From contig JAYROM010000161.1 in NCBI GenBank assembly GCA_041911695.1, positions 1 through 38,453 of the forward strand: a stretch of DNA of 38,453 nucleotides, in the 5' to 3' direction. Under the pieces are notes generated by a model, which searched no databases, was not told the origin of the DNA, and saw only the letters and a program-made list of their open reading frames with translations. Both the position numbers and the translations under genes were made by a program. The stretch is from Pseudaeromonas sp041911695. GTDB lineage: Bacteria; Pseudomonadota; Gammaproteobacteria; Enterobacterales; Aeromonadaceae. Shown here in pieces: positions 1 to 7,216 of this stretch (position 1 is its first letter; every line of letters begins with the position of its first letter).

Positions 1-783
1 GAGATCCTGGTCCAACTGGTTCAGCATGCCGAGCACGAGGCGGAATCTGCTGAGTTGCTGATGACGGTGTATCAGCAGTTGCGCGAATGGGAAAAAGCAA
101 TTGAGGTAGCGCAGCGCAGCAGCAAGGAGTTGGGAGAGCGGGTCAAGATTCCGCTGTCTCAATATCATTGCGAACTCGCTGAATTGGAGGCGCGGGAAGG
201 GCATCCCAAGAAGGCTATCGCTCGTCTGCGCAAAGCGCTGCAGATCCGACCGGATTGCGTCCGTGCGGCATTGCGTTTGGTCGAACTCTATCTGGACCTT
301 GGTCAGCAGAATGAAGCCCTGGCGATTTTGGCTCCCTTGGGTGAGAAGTCACCGGATATGGTGGCGGAAGGGCTCAAGCCACTACAACGCTGCCTCGCCG
401 ATACCGACCCGCGCTATGAACAGATGCTGGATCTCTGGTTGCAACACTCGGGCAGTGCTTCGATTGCGCTGGAATTAGCCCGACTGAAAGAGCTGCGGAG
501 TGGGGCGGATGAGGCCGAGTCTTTCATCCTGCGTGAATTGAAACGCCACCCGAATATGAAGTCGTTCGTCCGGTTAATCGACCTGCGACTGGCCGAGGTT
601 GAAACCCCGCGCGCCCGCGAGAGTATGGAGATGCTGCGCCTGTTGGTGGAAGAGCAGATCCGTGCCAAACCGCGCTATCATTGCGTGCATTGCGGTTTCA
701 CCTCGCGCCTGATTTTCTGGCAATGCCCTTCTTGTAAACAGTGGGCCACCATTAAGCCTATCCGCGGACTGGATGGGGAATAA
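1..783 (+). CDS. lapB: LapB (YciM), LPS assembly protein, 3' part
   Basis: The frame is open from the first base, so the 5' end lies outside the window; 260 residues are visible of a family usually near 390. LapB is an inner-membrane-anchored cytoplasmic TPR protein that works with FtsH to control LpxC turnover and so lipopolysaccharide synthesis. Visible here are helical TPR-like repeats (for example around KAIARLRKALQIRPD) and, at the C-terminus, a rubredoxin-like metal knuckle with two CxxC pairs (HCVHCGF and QCPSCKQW), which is diagnostic for LapB. The N-terminal membrane anchor would lie upstream. pyrF follows 10 bases after the stop, as in E. coli, where lapB also precedes pyrF. Confidence 0.95.
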   Translation, partial: EILVQLVQHAEHEAESAELLMTVYQQLREWEKAIEVAQRSSKELGERVKIPLSQYHCELAELEAREGHPKKAIARLRKALQIRPDCVRAALRLVELYLDLGQQNEALAILAPLGEKSPDMVAEGLKPLQRCLADTDPRYEQMLDLWLQHSGSASIALELARLKELRSGADEAESFILRELKRHPNMKSFVRLIDLRLAEVETPRARESMEMLRLLVEEQIRAKPRYHCVHCGFTSRLIFWQCPSCKQWATIKPIRGLDGE

Positions 784-793
784 CGGAGATACT

Positions 794-1495
794 ATGTCTG
801 ATCCCAAGGTAGTCGTGGCACTCGACTATGCAAACGAGACCGAGGCACTGCGTTTTGTTGATCGCATCAGCCCGCAATCTTGCCGTCTGAAAGTAGGCAA
901 GGAGATGTTCACCCTGTTTGGCCCGGCATTTGTCCGGACACTGCAACAACGGGGTTTTGATATTTTCCTCGACCTGAAATTTCATGATATTCCCAATACC
1001 GTTGCCAAGGCCGTCAGTGCGGCAGCAGAGCTGGGCGTTTGGATGGTCAATGTGCATGCCAGCGGTGGCCCACGGATGATGACCGCTGCGCGTGATGCGC
1101 TGCAGGTCTATGGGGCTCAGCGTCCATTGTTGATTGCGGTCACCGTGTTGACCAGTATGGAGCAGGATGAACTGACGGCGATTGGCGTGCAGCGTCCGCT
1201 GGAAGAGCAGGTCCTGCAGTTGGCGACCCTGACTCAACAGTGCGGATTGGATGGGGTTGTCTGCTCCGCGCGTGAGGCCGCTGTGTTGAAGCAGACACTC
1301 GGTGCCGCGTTCCAACTGGTGACCCCGGGCATTCGTCCGGCCAATGCCGAGTTGGGTGACCAGCGTCGTGTCCTGACGCCGGTCGATGCCGTGCGTCAGG
1401 GCAGTGATTATCTGGTGATTGGTCGTCCGATCACGCAAGCCGCCGATCCGGCGGCTGTGCTGGCCGAGATCAATGCGTCGTTGCGCGCGATCTAA
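794..1495 (+). CDS. pyrF: Orotidine 5'-phosphate decarboxylase
   Basis: PyrF decarboxylates OMP to UMP, the last step of pyrimidine synthesis, in the cytoplasm. The 233-residue product has the N-terminal VVVALDYAN strand and the catalytic DLKFHD motif (Asp60, Lys62, Asp65), plus the C-terminal phosphate-binding VIGRPIT segment. The ATG at 794 was chosen because a GGAG lies 5 bases upstream (785-788) and it gives the family N-terminus; an in-frame ATG at 773 would overlap lapB and has no such support. It probably shares a transcript with lapB and is followed by a strong hairpin terminator. Confidence 0.97.
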   Translation: MSDPKVVVALDYANETEALRFVDRISPQSCRLKVGKEMFTLFGPAFVRTLQQRGFDIFLDLKFHDIPNTVAKAVSAAAELGVWMVNVHASGGPRMMTAARDALQVYGAQRPLLIAVTVLTSMEQDELTAIGVQRPLEEQVLQLATLTQQCGLDGVVCSAREAAVLKQTLGAAFQLVTPGIRPANAELGDQRRVLTPVDAVRQGSDYLVIGRPITQAADPAAVLAEINASLRAI

Positions 1496-1522
1496 TATCG
1501 CCGAACGAACGGGTTTCTCTTT

Positions 1523-1556
1523 TGCGCCGCCGGCCTAGCTGGCGGCGCAGTGTTTT
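1523..1556 (+). terminator. Rho-independent terminator after pyrF
   Basis: TGCGCCGCC (1523-1531) pairs perfectly with GGCGGCGCA (1541-1549) and the stem extends inward by three more pairs to a three-base loop. A short T-rich run (TGTTTT) follows. The hairpin sits 28 bases after the pyrF stop, between convergent genes. Confidence 0.8.
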
Positions 1557-1592
1557 CTGCGCCAGGGTAATCGGAGAGGGGGGGGCTGAGGC

Positions 1593-2180
1593 TTATTTGT
1601 CAGCGGAGTAGTGTGGTGCCCTTCGCTGCCAATACCACCACAGCAGCCCCAGCGCTAACCCAGCGCCACTGCCAATCAGATGAGAAGGGGTATGTACGGC
1701 AGTTCCAATCAGCGCAGCAGTGGTGTCGTCCGTGCGCCAGTAATCCCAACAAAGCTTGATTGCCAAGCCTACCAACCAGAGTATGGTCAACCGCGGTCGC
1801 GCAGGTAACCAGCACCATGCGCCAAAGGCGAACAACCCATGCAATGCGCCAGACAAGCCCCAGTAGTATTCAGTGGTCGGCACCCATAACCAAATACCAA
1901 TATCAACGCAGAGCACCAGTAGGGCTAACAGATAAGGGCGCCAGTAGGGGGTCAATCGGGAGGGTAAATTCTCCCAGATTAGCAGTAGTGCCAGCAGGTT
2001 CATGGCCATATGAGGCAAATTATGGTGCAACCATCCCCCACTGATCAGGCGCCAAATTTGTCCATTTATAATCGCGGTTCGTTGGTATTCCAGTGGCAAG
2101 TAGGGCATCAAACCCTGCGCTAACAGTGTTAAGGCGATACAAATCAACAATTCACGATAACGGGAAAGGCGTGAAAACAT
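1593..2180 (-). CDS. Rhombosortase-type rhomboid intramembrane serine protease
   Basis: A 195-residue polytopic membrane protein of the rhomboid fold. The nucleophile motif is GLSGALHG (Ser110), with an upstream HHNLPHMAMN segment and a late histidine in SHLIG (His167) as the likely catalytic partner. The GLSGxLHG form and small size fit the rhombosortase subfamily (TIGR03902), which in Vibrio and Aeromonas relatives processes secreted proteins bearing a C-terminal GlyGly-CTERM tag. It lies downstream of hns on the same strand but across a strong terminator, so it probably has its own promoter in the short gap or depends on readthrough. A plain rhomboid of other specificity is possible. No clear Shine-Dalgarno is seen before the ATG. 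Confidence 0.82.
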   Translation of the reverse strand: MFSRLSRYRELLICIALTLLAQGLMPYLPLEYQRTAIINGQIWRLISGGWLHHNLPHMAMNLLALLLIWENLPSRLTPYWRPYLLALLVLCVDIGIWLWVPTTEYYWGLSGALHGLFAFGAWCWLPARPRLTILWLVGLAIKLCWDYWRTDDTTAALIGTAVHTPSHLIGSGAGLALGLLWWYWQRRAPHYSADK

Positions 2181-2206
2181 AGGCAGGAGTTCGGTCGGAA
2201 AGGAAT

Positions 2207-2229
2207 AAAAAAAGGGGCTTTCGCCCCTT
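2207..2229 (-). terminator. Rho-independent terminator after hns
   Basis: On the minus strand AAGGGGC pairs with GCCCCTT (2212-2218 with 2223-2229) around a GAAA loop, followed by seven T residues (the A run at 2207-2213 on the plus strand). It begins 12 bases after the hns stop. Confidence 0.92.
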
Positions 2230-2241
2230 CTTTTGACAGGA

Positions 2242-2649
2242 TTAGATCAGGAAATCTTCCAGTTTCTTACCCTGTTCTTCGATGGCCTTGGTAATGGCAG
2301 ACGGCTGACGGCCTTGACCGGTCCAGGTCTTTTCTTCACCAGTCTTGTCATCGGTGTAACGATATTTAGCCGGACGCGGCGCACGCTTACCAGCCTTTTC
2401 ACCTTCAGCTGCAACGATCTGGAACAGTTCAGACGGTTCGATACCATCAGCCAGCAGCATATTCTTGTATTCTTCGATCTTGCGCAGGCGGTCTTCACGT
2501 TGCTGACGATCAGAGGCTTCGCTTTCACGACGCTCTTCGACAACAGAAGTCAGCTTAGCCAGACCTTCTTCCAGCTGCTCCAGCGACAGCTCACGAGCAA
2601 CAGCGCGCAGGCTGCGGATATTCAGCAGTACTTTCAGGAAATCGTTCAT
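2242..2649 (-). CDS. hns: H-NS family nucleoid protein
   Basis: A 135-residue H-NS homologue that binds and silences AT-rich DNA. The N-terminal half is a helical oligomerisation region (about residues 1-65, rich in E, R and L), then a short linker, then the C-terminal DNA-binding domain with the AT-hook-like core TWTGQGRQPSAI near residues 108-119. Length equals the usual family size. The gene is monocistronic: promoter at 2713-2740 and a terminator directly after the stop. The 5' flank is AT-rich, as expected for an autoregulated hns gene. Confidence 0.95.
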   Translation of the reverse strand: MNDFLKVLLNIRSLRAVARELSLEQLEEGLAKLTSVVEERRESEASDRQQREDRLRKIEEYKNMLLADGIEPSELFQIVAAEGEKAGKRAPRPAKYRYTDDKTGEEKTWTGQGRQPSAITKAIEEQGKKLEDFLI

Positions 2650-2712
2650 ATTCGTCTCACTTCACCAAGTTCAGGGTCGCTAGGGAGTTGTTAGCATTTC
2701 TTTTATACGTGC

Positions 2713-2740
2713 AATTTAGCTGCCCGCATTTTAATGTCAA
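2713..2740 (-). promoter_or_regulatory. Predicted sigma70 promoter of hns
   Basis: On the minus strand a perfect TTGACA (2735-2740) is followed after 16 bases by TAAATT (2713-2718), leaving a 5' leader of about 55-60 bases before the hns ATG at 2649. The surrounding sequence is AT-rich. Confidence 0.65.
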
Positions 2741-3155
2741 GCTTTTAAGTAAACTCTTACTAAAGATATGTCAGTTTTATCGTAAAAAGCAATTATCAAG
2801 ACTGCGCACACACAGAATGATAGCCAATCCAGAGAAATAAAAAGCGTGAATCAATCCACATTGTGAACCGGTCACTTTCTGATTATAAGCGCTTTATCGG
2901 GATTCATCCTATGCCAAACGTATTCGTCATTATCCTGAATGAGGAATAGTAAATTCCCTTCTTCCTCATTTCCGGCCTTACGCTTTCGGTGGGTTCTCGA
3001 GTAGGAACATCGTTATCGATGTCCTGTTGTCGTTGACGCAATGTGTCAGCATCGCGATGTGGGGGAGTTATCGGAAAAAGCAACCATAACAACCGGAAAC
3101 GCCACGATAATACAGTATCTGATTTCATAAAAGAACAAAAACACGGCACAAAACA
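2741..3155. other. AT-rich non-coding stretch between hns and the riboswitch
   Basis: About 400 bases with no credible gene. Reading frames here are short and lack start signals, and two of them run antisense through the riboswitch. It holds a 9-bp perfect inverted repeat AATGAGGAA (2938-2946) / TTCCTCATT (2962-2970) and a 6-bp hairpin ACATCG (3007-3012) / CGATGT (3017-3022) with a 4-base loop. Neither ends in a T run, so they are not obvious terminators. H-NS binding or an unannotated small RNA is possible but not shown. Confidence 0.5.
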
Positions 3156-3183
3156 TTGAAAAGGTGATTTGCGCAGGTATGAT
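3156..3183 (+). promoter_or_regulatory. Predicted sigma70 promoter of the riboswitch-NhaC transcript
   Basis: TTGAAA (3156-3161), a 16-base spacer and TATGAT (3178-3183); each hexamer differs from consensus at one position. Initiation 6-7 bases downstream would start the RNA almost exactly at the 5' strand of riboswitch helix P1 (from 3188), which supports both calls. Confidence 0.75.
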
Positions 3184-3184
3184 G

Positions 3185-3366
3185 TGCGGTAGCACCTTGA
3201 GTAGAGGTTGCACAGCCAAAGAGTATCTGATGGGAGGTGGAATCCGATGATCATCAGCGAAAGGTGTCTGTGCCGAAGTTTTTCCCATGCCGATGGGGGG
3301 AGCTGGGGTCATTTCAAACAGGAATGACACTGCCATAGTCTGAGCAAACTATGGAGCGCTACTGTC
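3185..3366 (+). promoter_or_regulatory. Lysine riboswitch aptamer (L-box)
   Basis: The conserved lysine-aptamer blocks occur in order: GTAGAGGTTGC near 3201, GGGAGG near 3232, AAAGGTGTC leading into GTGCCGAAG near 3260-3279, GCTGGGGTC at 3302-3310, a stem pairing GTCATTTC with GAATGAC, ACTGCCATAGT, and the closing hairpin CATAGT/ACTATG followed by GGAGCGCTACTG. P1 forms from GGTAGC (3188-3193) with GCTACT (3358-3363). Lysine riboswitches control lysine synthesis or transport genes, and versions ahead of NhaC-family transporters are known in Vibrio and Shewanella relatives. The gene downstream here is of that family. Confidence 0.93.
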
Positions 3367-3412
3367 AGGTTGGAAGTCTCGCCAGGATTCTATCCTTTCC
3401 TTGCTTCTTTGC

Positions 3413-3453
3413 CCTGCGGTAGATCTCCGCCTGATGTATGAGGCCACGAGATC
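3413..3453 (+). promoter_or_regulatory. Putative expression platform of the lysine riboswitch
   Basis: A hairpin pairs GATCTC (3422-3427) with GAGATC (3448-3453) and GCCT (3429-3432) with AGGC (3441-3444). It ends one base before the ATG at 3455 and buries the only purine-rich Shine-Dalgarno candidate (GAGG, 3440-3443). The segment CCTG..GTAG (3413-3422) can instead pair with the 3' strand of P1 (CTAC 3359-3362, CAGG 3366-3369). This suggests lysine-dependent translational shut-off. No T run follows, so a terminator is less likely. The mechanism is inferred. Confidence 0.5.
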
Positions 3454-3454
3454 A

Positions 3455-5032
3455 ATGAACATCATCCATTATTCAGATTCATTCTTGTCGGTATTGCCAC
3501 CCTTATTGGCGGTGATATTGGCTGTCGTCACACGCCGAGTTGTCTTGTCGCTGTCCGCGGGCATTCTGGCTGGGGCCCTGCTGGCGACGGCAGGTAACCC
3601 TTTGTCTACCCTGCAATACCTCGGAAATCTATTTACTTCGATTTTTCGTCAGGAGGGGGACTGGAACTGGTGGAACGTCAATATACTGTTGTTTTTACTG
3701 ATATTAGGTTGTCTCATCAGTCTGATGACCGTGTCGGGGGGGACGACGGCATTTGCTAATTGGGCACAGCGGCATATCCGTACACGTCGCCAAGCCAAAT
3801 TGATGACCGGACTGTTGGTGTTTCTGTTTTTTATTGATGATTACTTCCACAGTTTGGCGGTCGGCACCATATGCCGCCCGGTGACTGATCGCTATCGTAT
3901 TTCCCGCGCGAAGTTGGCCTATCTGCTGGATTCCACTGCGGCACCTGTGTGTGTTCTGATGCCGGTCTCCTCGTGGGGGGCCTATATCATTGCATTGATT
4001 GGCAGCATCCTGGTGGCACATGGTGTTAATGATACCAGCGCTTTTTCAGCCTTTGTCAGCATGATTCCCTTGAACTTCTATGCCGTGTTTACCCTGTTGC
4101 TGGTTGTTGCGCTGGTGGTATGTCAACGAGATGCTGGTTTGATGGCACAGCATGAAGAGGCTGCGTTGGCAGGGCAATTATATGACGCCAACAAAGGGAC
4201 GCCGCCCGGTGCGACGGAATCGCTGGTGGCTTCGCCCCGCGGTCATGTACTGGATCTGGCATTGCCGATTCTGACCCTGGTACTGTCGACCGTCTATTTC
4301 ATGGTCAGTAGCGGTGCCAGTAAATTGGCCCTGACCGAGACACCTTTCTCGTTGCTTAAGGCATTTGAGAATACCGATGTGGGCGGCTCTCTGGTCAGAG
4401 GTGGCATGCTGGCGCTGTTGTGTGCCGTGGTCATGGCCTTACGACTGGGGCTCACCCCGCGACGCTGGATTCAGAGTGCCGGGCATGGCTTACTGGCGAT
4501 GTGGCCGGCAATTCGTATTCTGGTGCTGGCTTGGGCGATTGGTGCCGTGATTCGTGATATCGAGACCGGCAAGTATCTCTCATCCCTGGCGGGGGTATCG
4601 TTACCCGTGTGGTTGTTACCAGCCATGTTATTCGTTTTGGCGGGGTTGATGGCCTTTGCGACCGGTACCAGCTGGGGCACATTTGGCATTATGCTGCCAC
4701 TAGCCGGTGATATGGTGATGCATGCCGATCCACATTTATTGATGGCCTCGCTGGCGGCAGTATTGGCGGGTGCCGTATTTGGCGATCATTGTTCACCTAT
4801 TTCTGATACCACCATATTGTCGTCAACCGGGGCAGGTTGCCATCATATTGATCATGTGATGACTCAACTGCCTTATGCTCTGTTTGTGGCCGCCGGATCG
4901 CTGGTGGCCTATGTAGTGTATGGGTTGTTGGCCAGCCTCTGGTTTGCCTATCTGGTTGCCGGGTTATGGTTTGCCTTGCTGCTGGCGTTGCTGTTTATGC
5001 GCCGTCGCGTGTTGACGCCCGCTGAGGCTTGA
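3455..5032 (+). CDS. NhaC-family transporter, probable lysine transporter
   Basis: A 525-residue polytopic inner-membrane protein of the NhaC/ion-transporter family, with about a dozen hydrophobic segments. Family features include the N-terminal PPLLAVILAVVTRRVVLSL segment, LVFLFFIDDYFHSLAVGT, and FGDHCSPISDTTILSS near the C-terminus. Annotation by homology alone would say Na+/H+ antiporter, but the upstream lysine riboswitch argues for lysine uptake or exchange, as proposed for riboswitch-linked NhaC proteins (LysW in the comparative-genomics literature). The start at 3455 gives the family N-terminus; an in-frame ATG at 3434 and a TTG at 3401 lie within or before the predicted regulatory hairpin. 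It is a single-gene transcript ending in a UUCG-loop terminator. Confidence 0.88.
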   Translation: MNIIHYSDSFLSVLPPLLAVILAVVTRRVVLSLSAGILAGALLATAGNPLSTLQYLGNLFTSIFRQEGDWNWWNVNILLFLLILGCLISLMTVSGGTTAFANWAQRHIRTRRQAKLMTGLLVFLFFIDDYFHSLAVGTICRPVTDRYRISRAKLAYLLDSTAAPVCVLMPVSSWGAYIIALIGSILVAHGVNDTSAFSAFVSMIPLNFYAVFTLLLVVALVVCQRDAGLMAQHEEAALAGQLYDANKGTPPGATESLVASPRGHVLDLALPILTLVLSTVYFMVSSGASKLALTETPFSLLKAFENTDVGGSLVRGGMLALLCAVVMALRLGLTPRRWIQSAGHGLLAMWPAIRILVLAWAIGAVIRDIETGKYLSSLAGVSLPVWLLPAMLFVLAGLMAFATGTSWGTFGIMLPLAGDMVMHADPHLLMASLAAVLAGAVFGDHCSPISDTTILSSTGAGCHHIDHVMTQLPYALFVAAGSLVAYVVYGLLASLWFAYLVAGLWFALLLALLFMRRRVLTPAEA

Positions 5033-5057
5033 GGTCAGCAACCGCAGTGATGATGAC

Positions 5058-5087
5058 ACAGGGGGCTTCGGCTCCCTGTCTATTTCT
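5058..5087 (+). terminator. Terminator after the NhaC-family gene
   Basis: ACAGGGGGC (5058-5066) pairs with GCTCCCTGT (5071-5079), with one G-T pair, across a TTCG tetraloop, followed by the moderately T-rich CTATTTCT. It lies 25 bases after the stop. Confidence 0.78.
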
Positions 5088-5120
5088 GGCATTATGTCGC
5101 GCCATAACCGGGAGAGAGGC

Positions 5121-5717
5121 ATGGCATCACTACATTACAAATTCGCGGCGATGAATTCGGGTAAATCGACCCAATTGATTCAGGCCCATTTCAATTACTG
5201 TGAACGCGGCATGGCGCCTTATGCCATGGCGCCGGCGATTGACGATCGTTTTGGCGTCGGTGTTATCTCCGCGCGGGTCGGGCTGGAGTTGCGGGTTGAT
5301 GTTTTCACCGCGCAGACCGATTTGTTCGCGGTGGTCTCTGCCCGACGCGCACAGCAAAAAGTGGATGTCTTTATCGTCGACGAAACGCAATTCTTGACGC
5401 GCGAGCAGGTTTACCAGTTAGCCAGAATTGTCGACGAGTTACGGATCCCGGTGATTGCCTATGGGCTGAAAACCGATTTTCGGGGTGAGTTGTTCGAAGG
5501 GGCTTACCATTTACTCTGCTTGGCCGATAAGGTGGAAGAGTTAAAGAGTATCTGCTGGTGTGGCAATAAGGCCCATATGAATGCGCGCGTCTCAGCTCAG
5601 GGGGAGGTGATGCGCGAAGGTGAGCAGGTTGAAATAGGCGGCAATGATCGTTACGTGTCGTTATGCCGTAAACACTACCTGGCCGGCATCGCCTATTCCC
5701 CGGATAGCTCGCTCTGA
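5121..5717 (+). CDS. tdk: Thymidine kinase (type II)
   Basis: Tdk phosphorylates thymidine to dTMP with ATP in the salvage pathway. The 198-residue protein shows the type II P-loop AAMNSGKST (residues 9-17), the Walker B-like IVDETQFL, and the zinc-site cysteines CWCGNKA and SLCRKHY in the C-terminal lasso domain. E. coli Tdk is about 205 residues. The ATG at 5121 is preceded by GGGAGAGAGG with proper spacing and gives the family N-terminus; an upstream ATG at 5094 would add nine unconserved residues. It stands alone after a terminator and is convergent with the next gene. Confidence 0.96.
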   Translation: MASLHYKFAAMNSGKSTQLIQAHFNYCERGMAPYAMAPAIDDRFGVGVISARVGLELRVDVFTAQTDLFAVVSARRAQQKVDVFIVDETQFLTREQVYQLARIVDELRIPVIAYGLKTDFRGELFEGAYHLLCLADKVEELKSICWCGNKAHMNARVSAQGEVMREGEQVEIGGNDRYVSLCRKHYLAGIAYSPDSSL

Positions 5718-5728
5718 TCCCTGTCTTG

Positions 5729-5754
5729 AGCGGGTTGTCTTAATGCGGCCCGCT
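5729..5754. terminator. Weak hairpin between convergent tdk and EAL-HDOD genes
   Basis: AGCGGG (5729-5734) pairs with CCCGCT (5749-5754) around a 14-base loop, in the 66-base gap between convergent stop codons. There is no good T run, so this is a weak call made mainly from position. Confidence 0.3.
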
Positions 5755-5783
5755 TATCCGATCACGACAATCGTTGGATCGAC

Positions 5784-7016
5784 TTATGCCGACAAATTGA
5801 GCAGATTGTCGGCCCAACGGGTCGCATCCATATACACGGCGATCAGTTGAGTCTCATCTAATTGCAATTTCTCTGCGCGACGGCGGAGTCGGTCCCAATT
5901 CTCTTGCTCGTAATCCGCAATAAACGCCAGATAAAAGGCTAATTCGCCACGTTGGTCGAGCAAGGCATGACGGATTGGCGCTGACAGCGGTATCGCGTCG
6001 AGCAGGCTGGAAAAGGGTTGGTCGAGAATGGCATCCAGTAACGAAAATAGACCGCATAGAAACGCCTCGGCGGCATCGGTGGCGCCATGGCGATGTTGGG
6101 ACAGCAATTCGCAGAATCGGGCGCGGATCAGACTCATTCGATAGAGTTCTGAGGATTTATGATTGCCACCACTGGTCGCACTGACTAATGAGACAAACCG
6201 GCGCATCTCCTGTTGACCGAGATACATGGTGGCGTGGCGAAATGAAGTAATAGCGCCGGCATTGGGATAGCGACTGTGCTGATAGCGCAAGTTGTTGACA
6301 TAACGCAACAGTTTATAGGCGAGCGAGATCTCGCGGTTCAGTAGTTGCTCAATTTGGTCATAGTCGAGTTCAGGCTGGTTGACCTCACGCAACAATTGCA
6401 TGATGGTCAGTTGGTTTTCAGACATCGAACGACGCTGGACAATCTCGGGCCGGCTAAAGAAATAACCCTGAAACAGGGTGCAACCGATCCGGCTACAGGT
6501 GAGAAACTGCTCGTGCGTTTCGACTTTTTCTGCCAAAAATGCCAAGCCGGCGCGACGATGTTGACGAATAAACCGCTGTATCGCGGATATCGACGTCTGC
6601 AGCACATCAAATTTGATGACATCAATAAACGGCAGGAAGCGCTCCCAGGCGGGATCGAGCGTGAAATCATCGAGTGCCAGGCGAAAACCCTTGGCCTTAA
6701 GTTGTTGTACGCAGGCCAGCAGTTGATCATCCGGCACCGCATCTTCCAGAATTTCTATCACGACCTGATCAACGGGCAGCGCATCGGCCATACCGTTGAC
6801 CAACAGGCTATAAGGGAAGTTGATGTAACACAGATGGTGATCGACCAATTGACGGATCGGCTGACTCAGAAACTGGTCGACAATCAGGCTGCTGGTGGCC
6901 AGTTCAGCACTGACTTGGGGAAAGTGATTACTCAGCCCTTGCCGGAACAACAGTTCATAGGCCACGGGTTGCTGGTGCAGATTCAGAATCGGCTGCCTGG
7001 CGACAAAAGAATACAT
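5784..7016 (-). CDS. EAL-HDOD signalling protein (c-di-GMP phosphodiesterase type)
   Basis: A 410-residue cytoplasmic protein with an N-terminal EAL domain (about 1-195) and a C-terminal HDOD domain (about 200-395), the YuxH architecture, like Vibrio CdgJ. The EAL signature is the variant YELLFR (Glu21). The other residues expected for catalysis appear present: Asn66 in INFP, Glu88 in IEILE, Asp116-Asp117 in ALDDF, Lys135 in IKFD, Glu153/Glu156 in LAEKVET and Gln173 in FQGYFFSRP. An active c-di-GMP phosphodiesterase affecting motility or biofilm is therefore plausible. The ATG at 7016 has GGAGAG 6 bases upstream; a GTG at 7031 is less likely. It has no operon partner. Confidence 0.88.
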   Translation of the reverse strand: MYSFVARQPILNLHQQPVAYELLFRQGLSNHFPQVSAELATSSLIVDQFLSQPIRQLVDHHLCYINFPYSLLVNGMADALPVDQVVIEILEDAVPDDQLLACVQQLKAKGFRLALDDFTLDPAWERFLPFIDVIKFDVLQTSISAIQRFIRQHRRAGLAFLAEKVETHEQFLTCSRIGCTLFQGYFFSRPEIVQRRSMSENQLTIMQLLREVNQPELDYDQIEQLLNREISLAYKLLRYVNNLRYQHSRYPNAGAITSFRHATMYLGQQEMRRFVSLVSATSGGNHKSSELYRMSLIRARFCELLSQHRHGATDAAEAFLCGLFSLLDAILDQPFSSLLDAIPLSAPIRHALLDQRGELAFYLAFIADYEQENWDRLRRRAEKLQLDETQLIAVYMDATRWADNLLNLSA

Positions 7017-7134
7017 AGCCAATCTCTCCACCGGTGTTGCTGTTCACCGCGATTACGGAAGGGGTATCGTGCGTCAAGTTACTGGCGCTATGCAATATTC
7101 TGCCGGCTAAATCGGGAGAAATGTCATGACCGAG

Positions 7135-7167
7135 AAACAAAATGCCCCGACGAATGGCCGGGGCATT
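7135..7167 (-). terminator. Rho-independent terminator after fadL
   Basis: AATGCCCCG (7141-7149) pairs with CGGGGCATT (7159-7167). On the minus strand the stem is followed by TTTTGTTTC. It lies 50 bases after the fadL stop and upstream of the EAL-HDOD gene, separating the two. Confidence 0.85.
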
Positions 7168-7216
7168 GACATAAAACCGATGGCCGTAGCAAGCGGTGTT
7201 AGAAGGTCTGGCAGTG

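Noticed and set aside
2904..3336. Two minus-strand open frames of 116 and 96 codons upstream of the NhaC gene
   Set aside because: They overlap each other and run antisense through the lysine riboswitch and its promoter. Their residue composition is unlike real proteins, and no ribosome site is seen.
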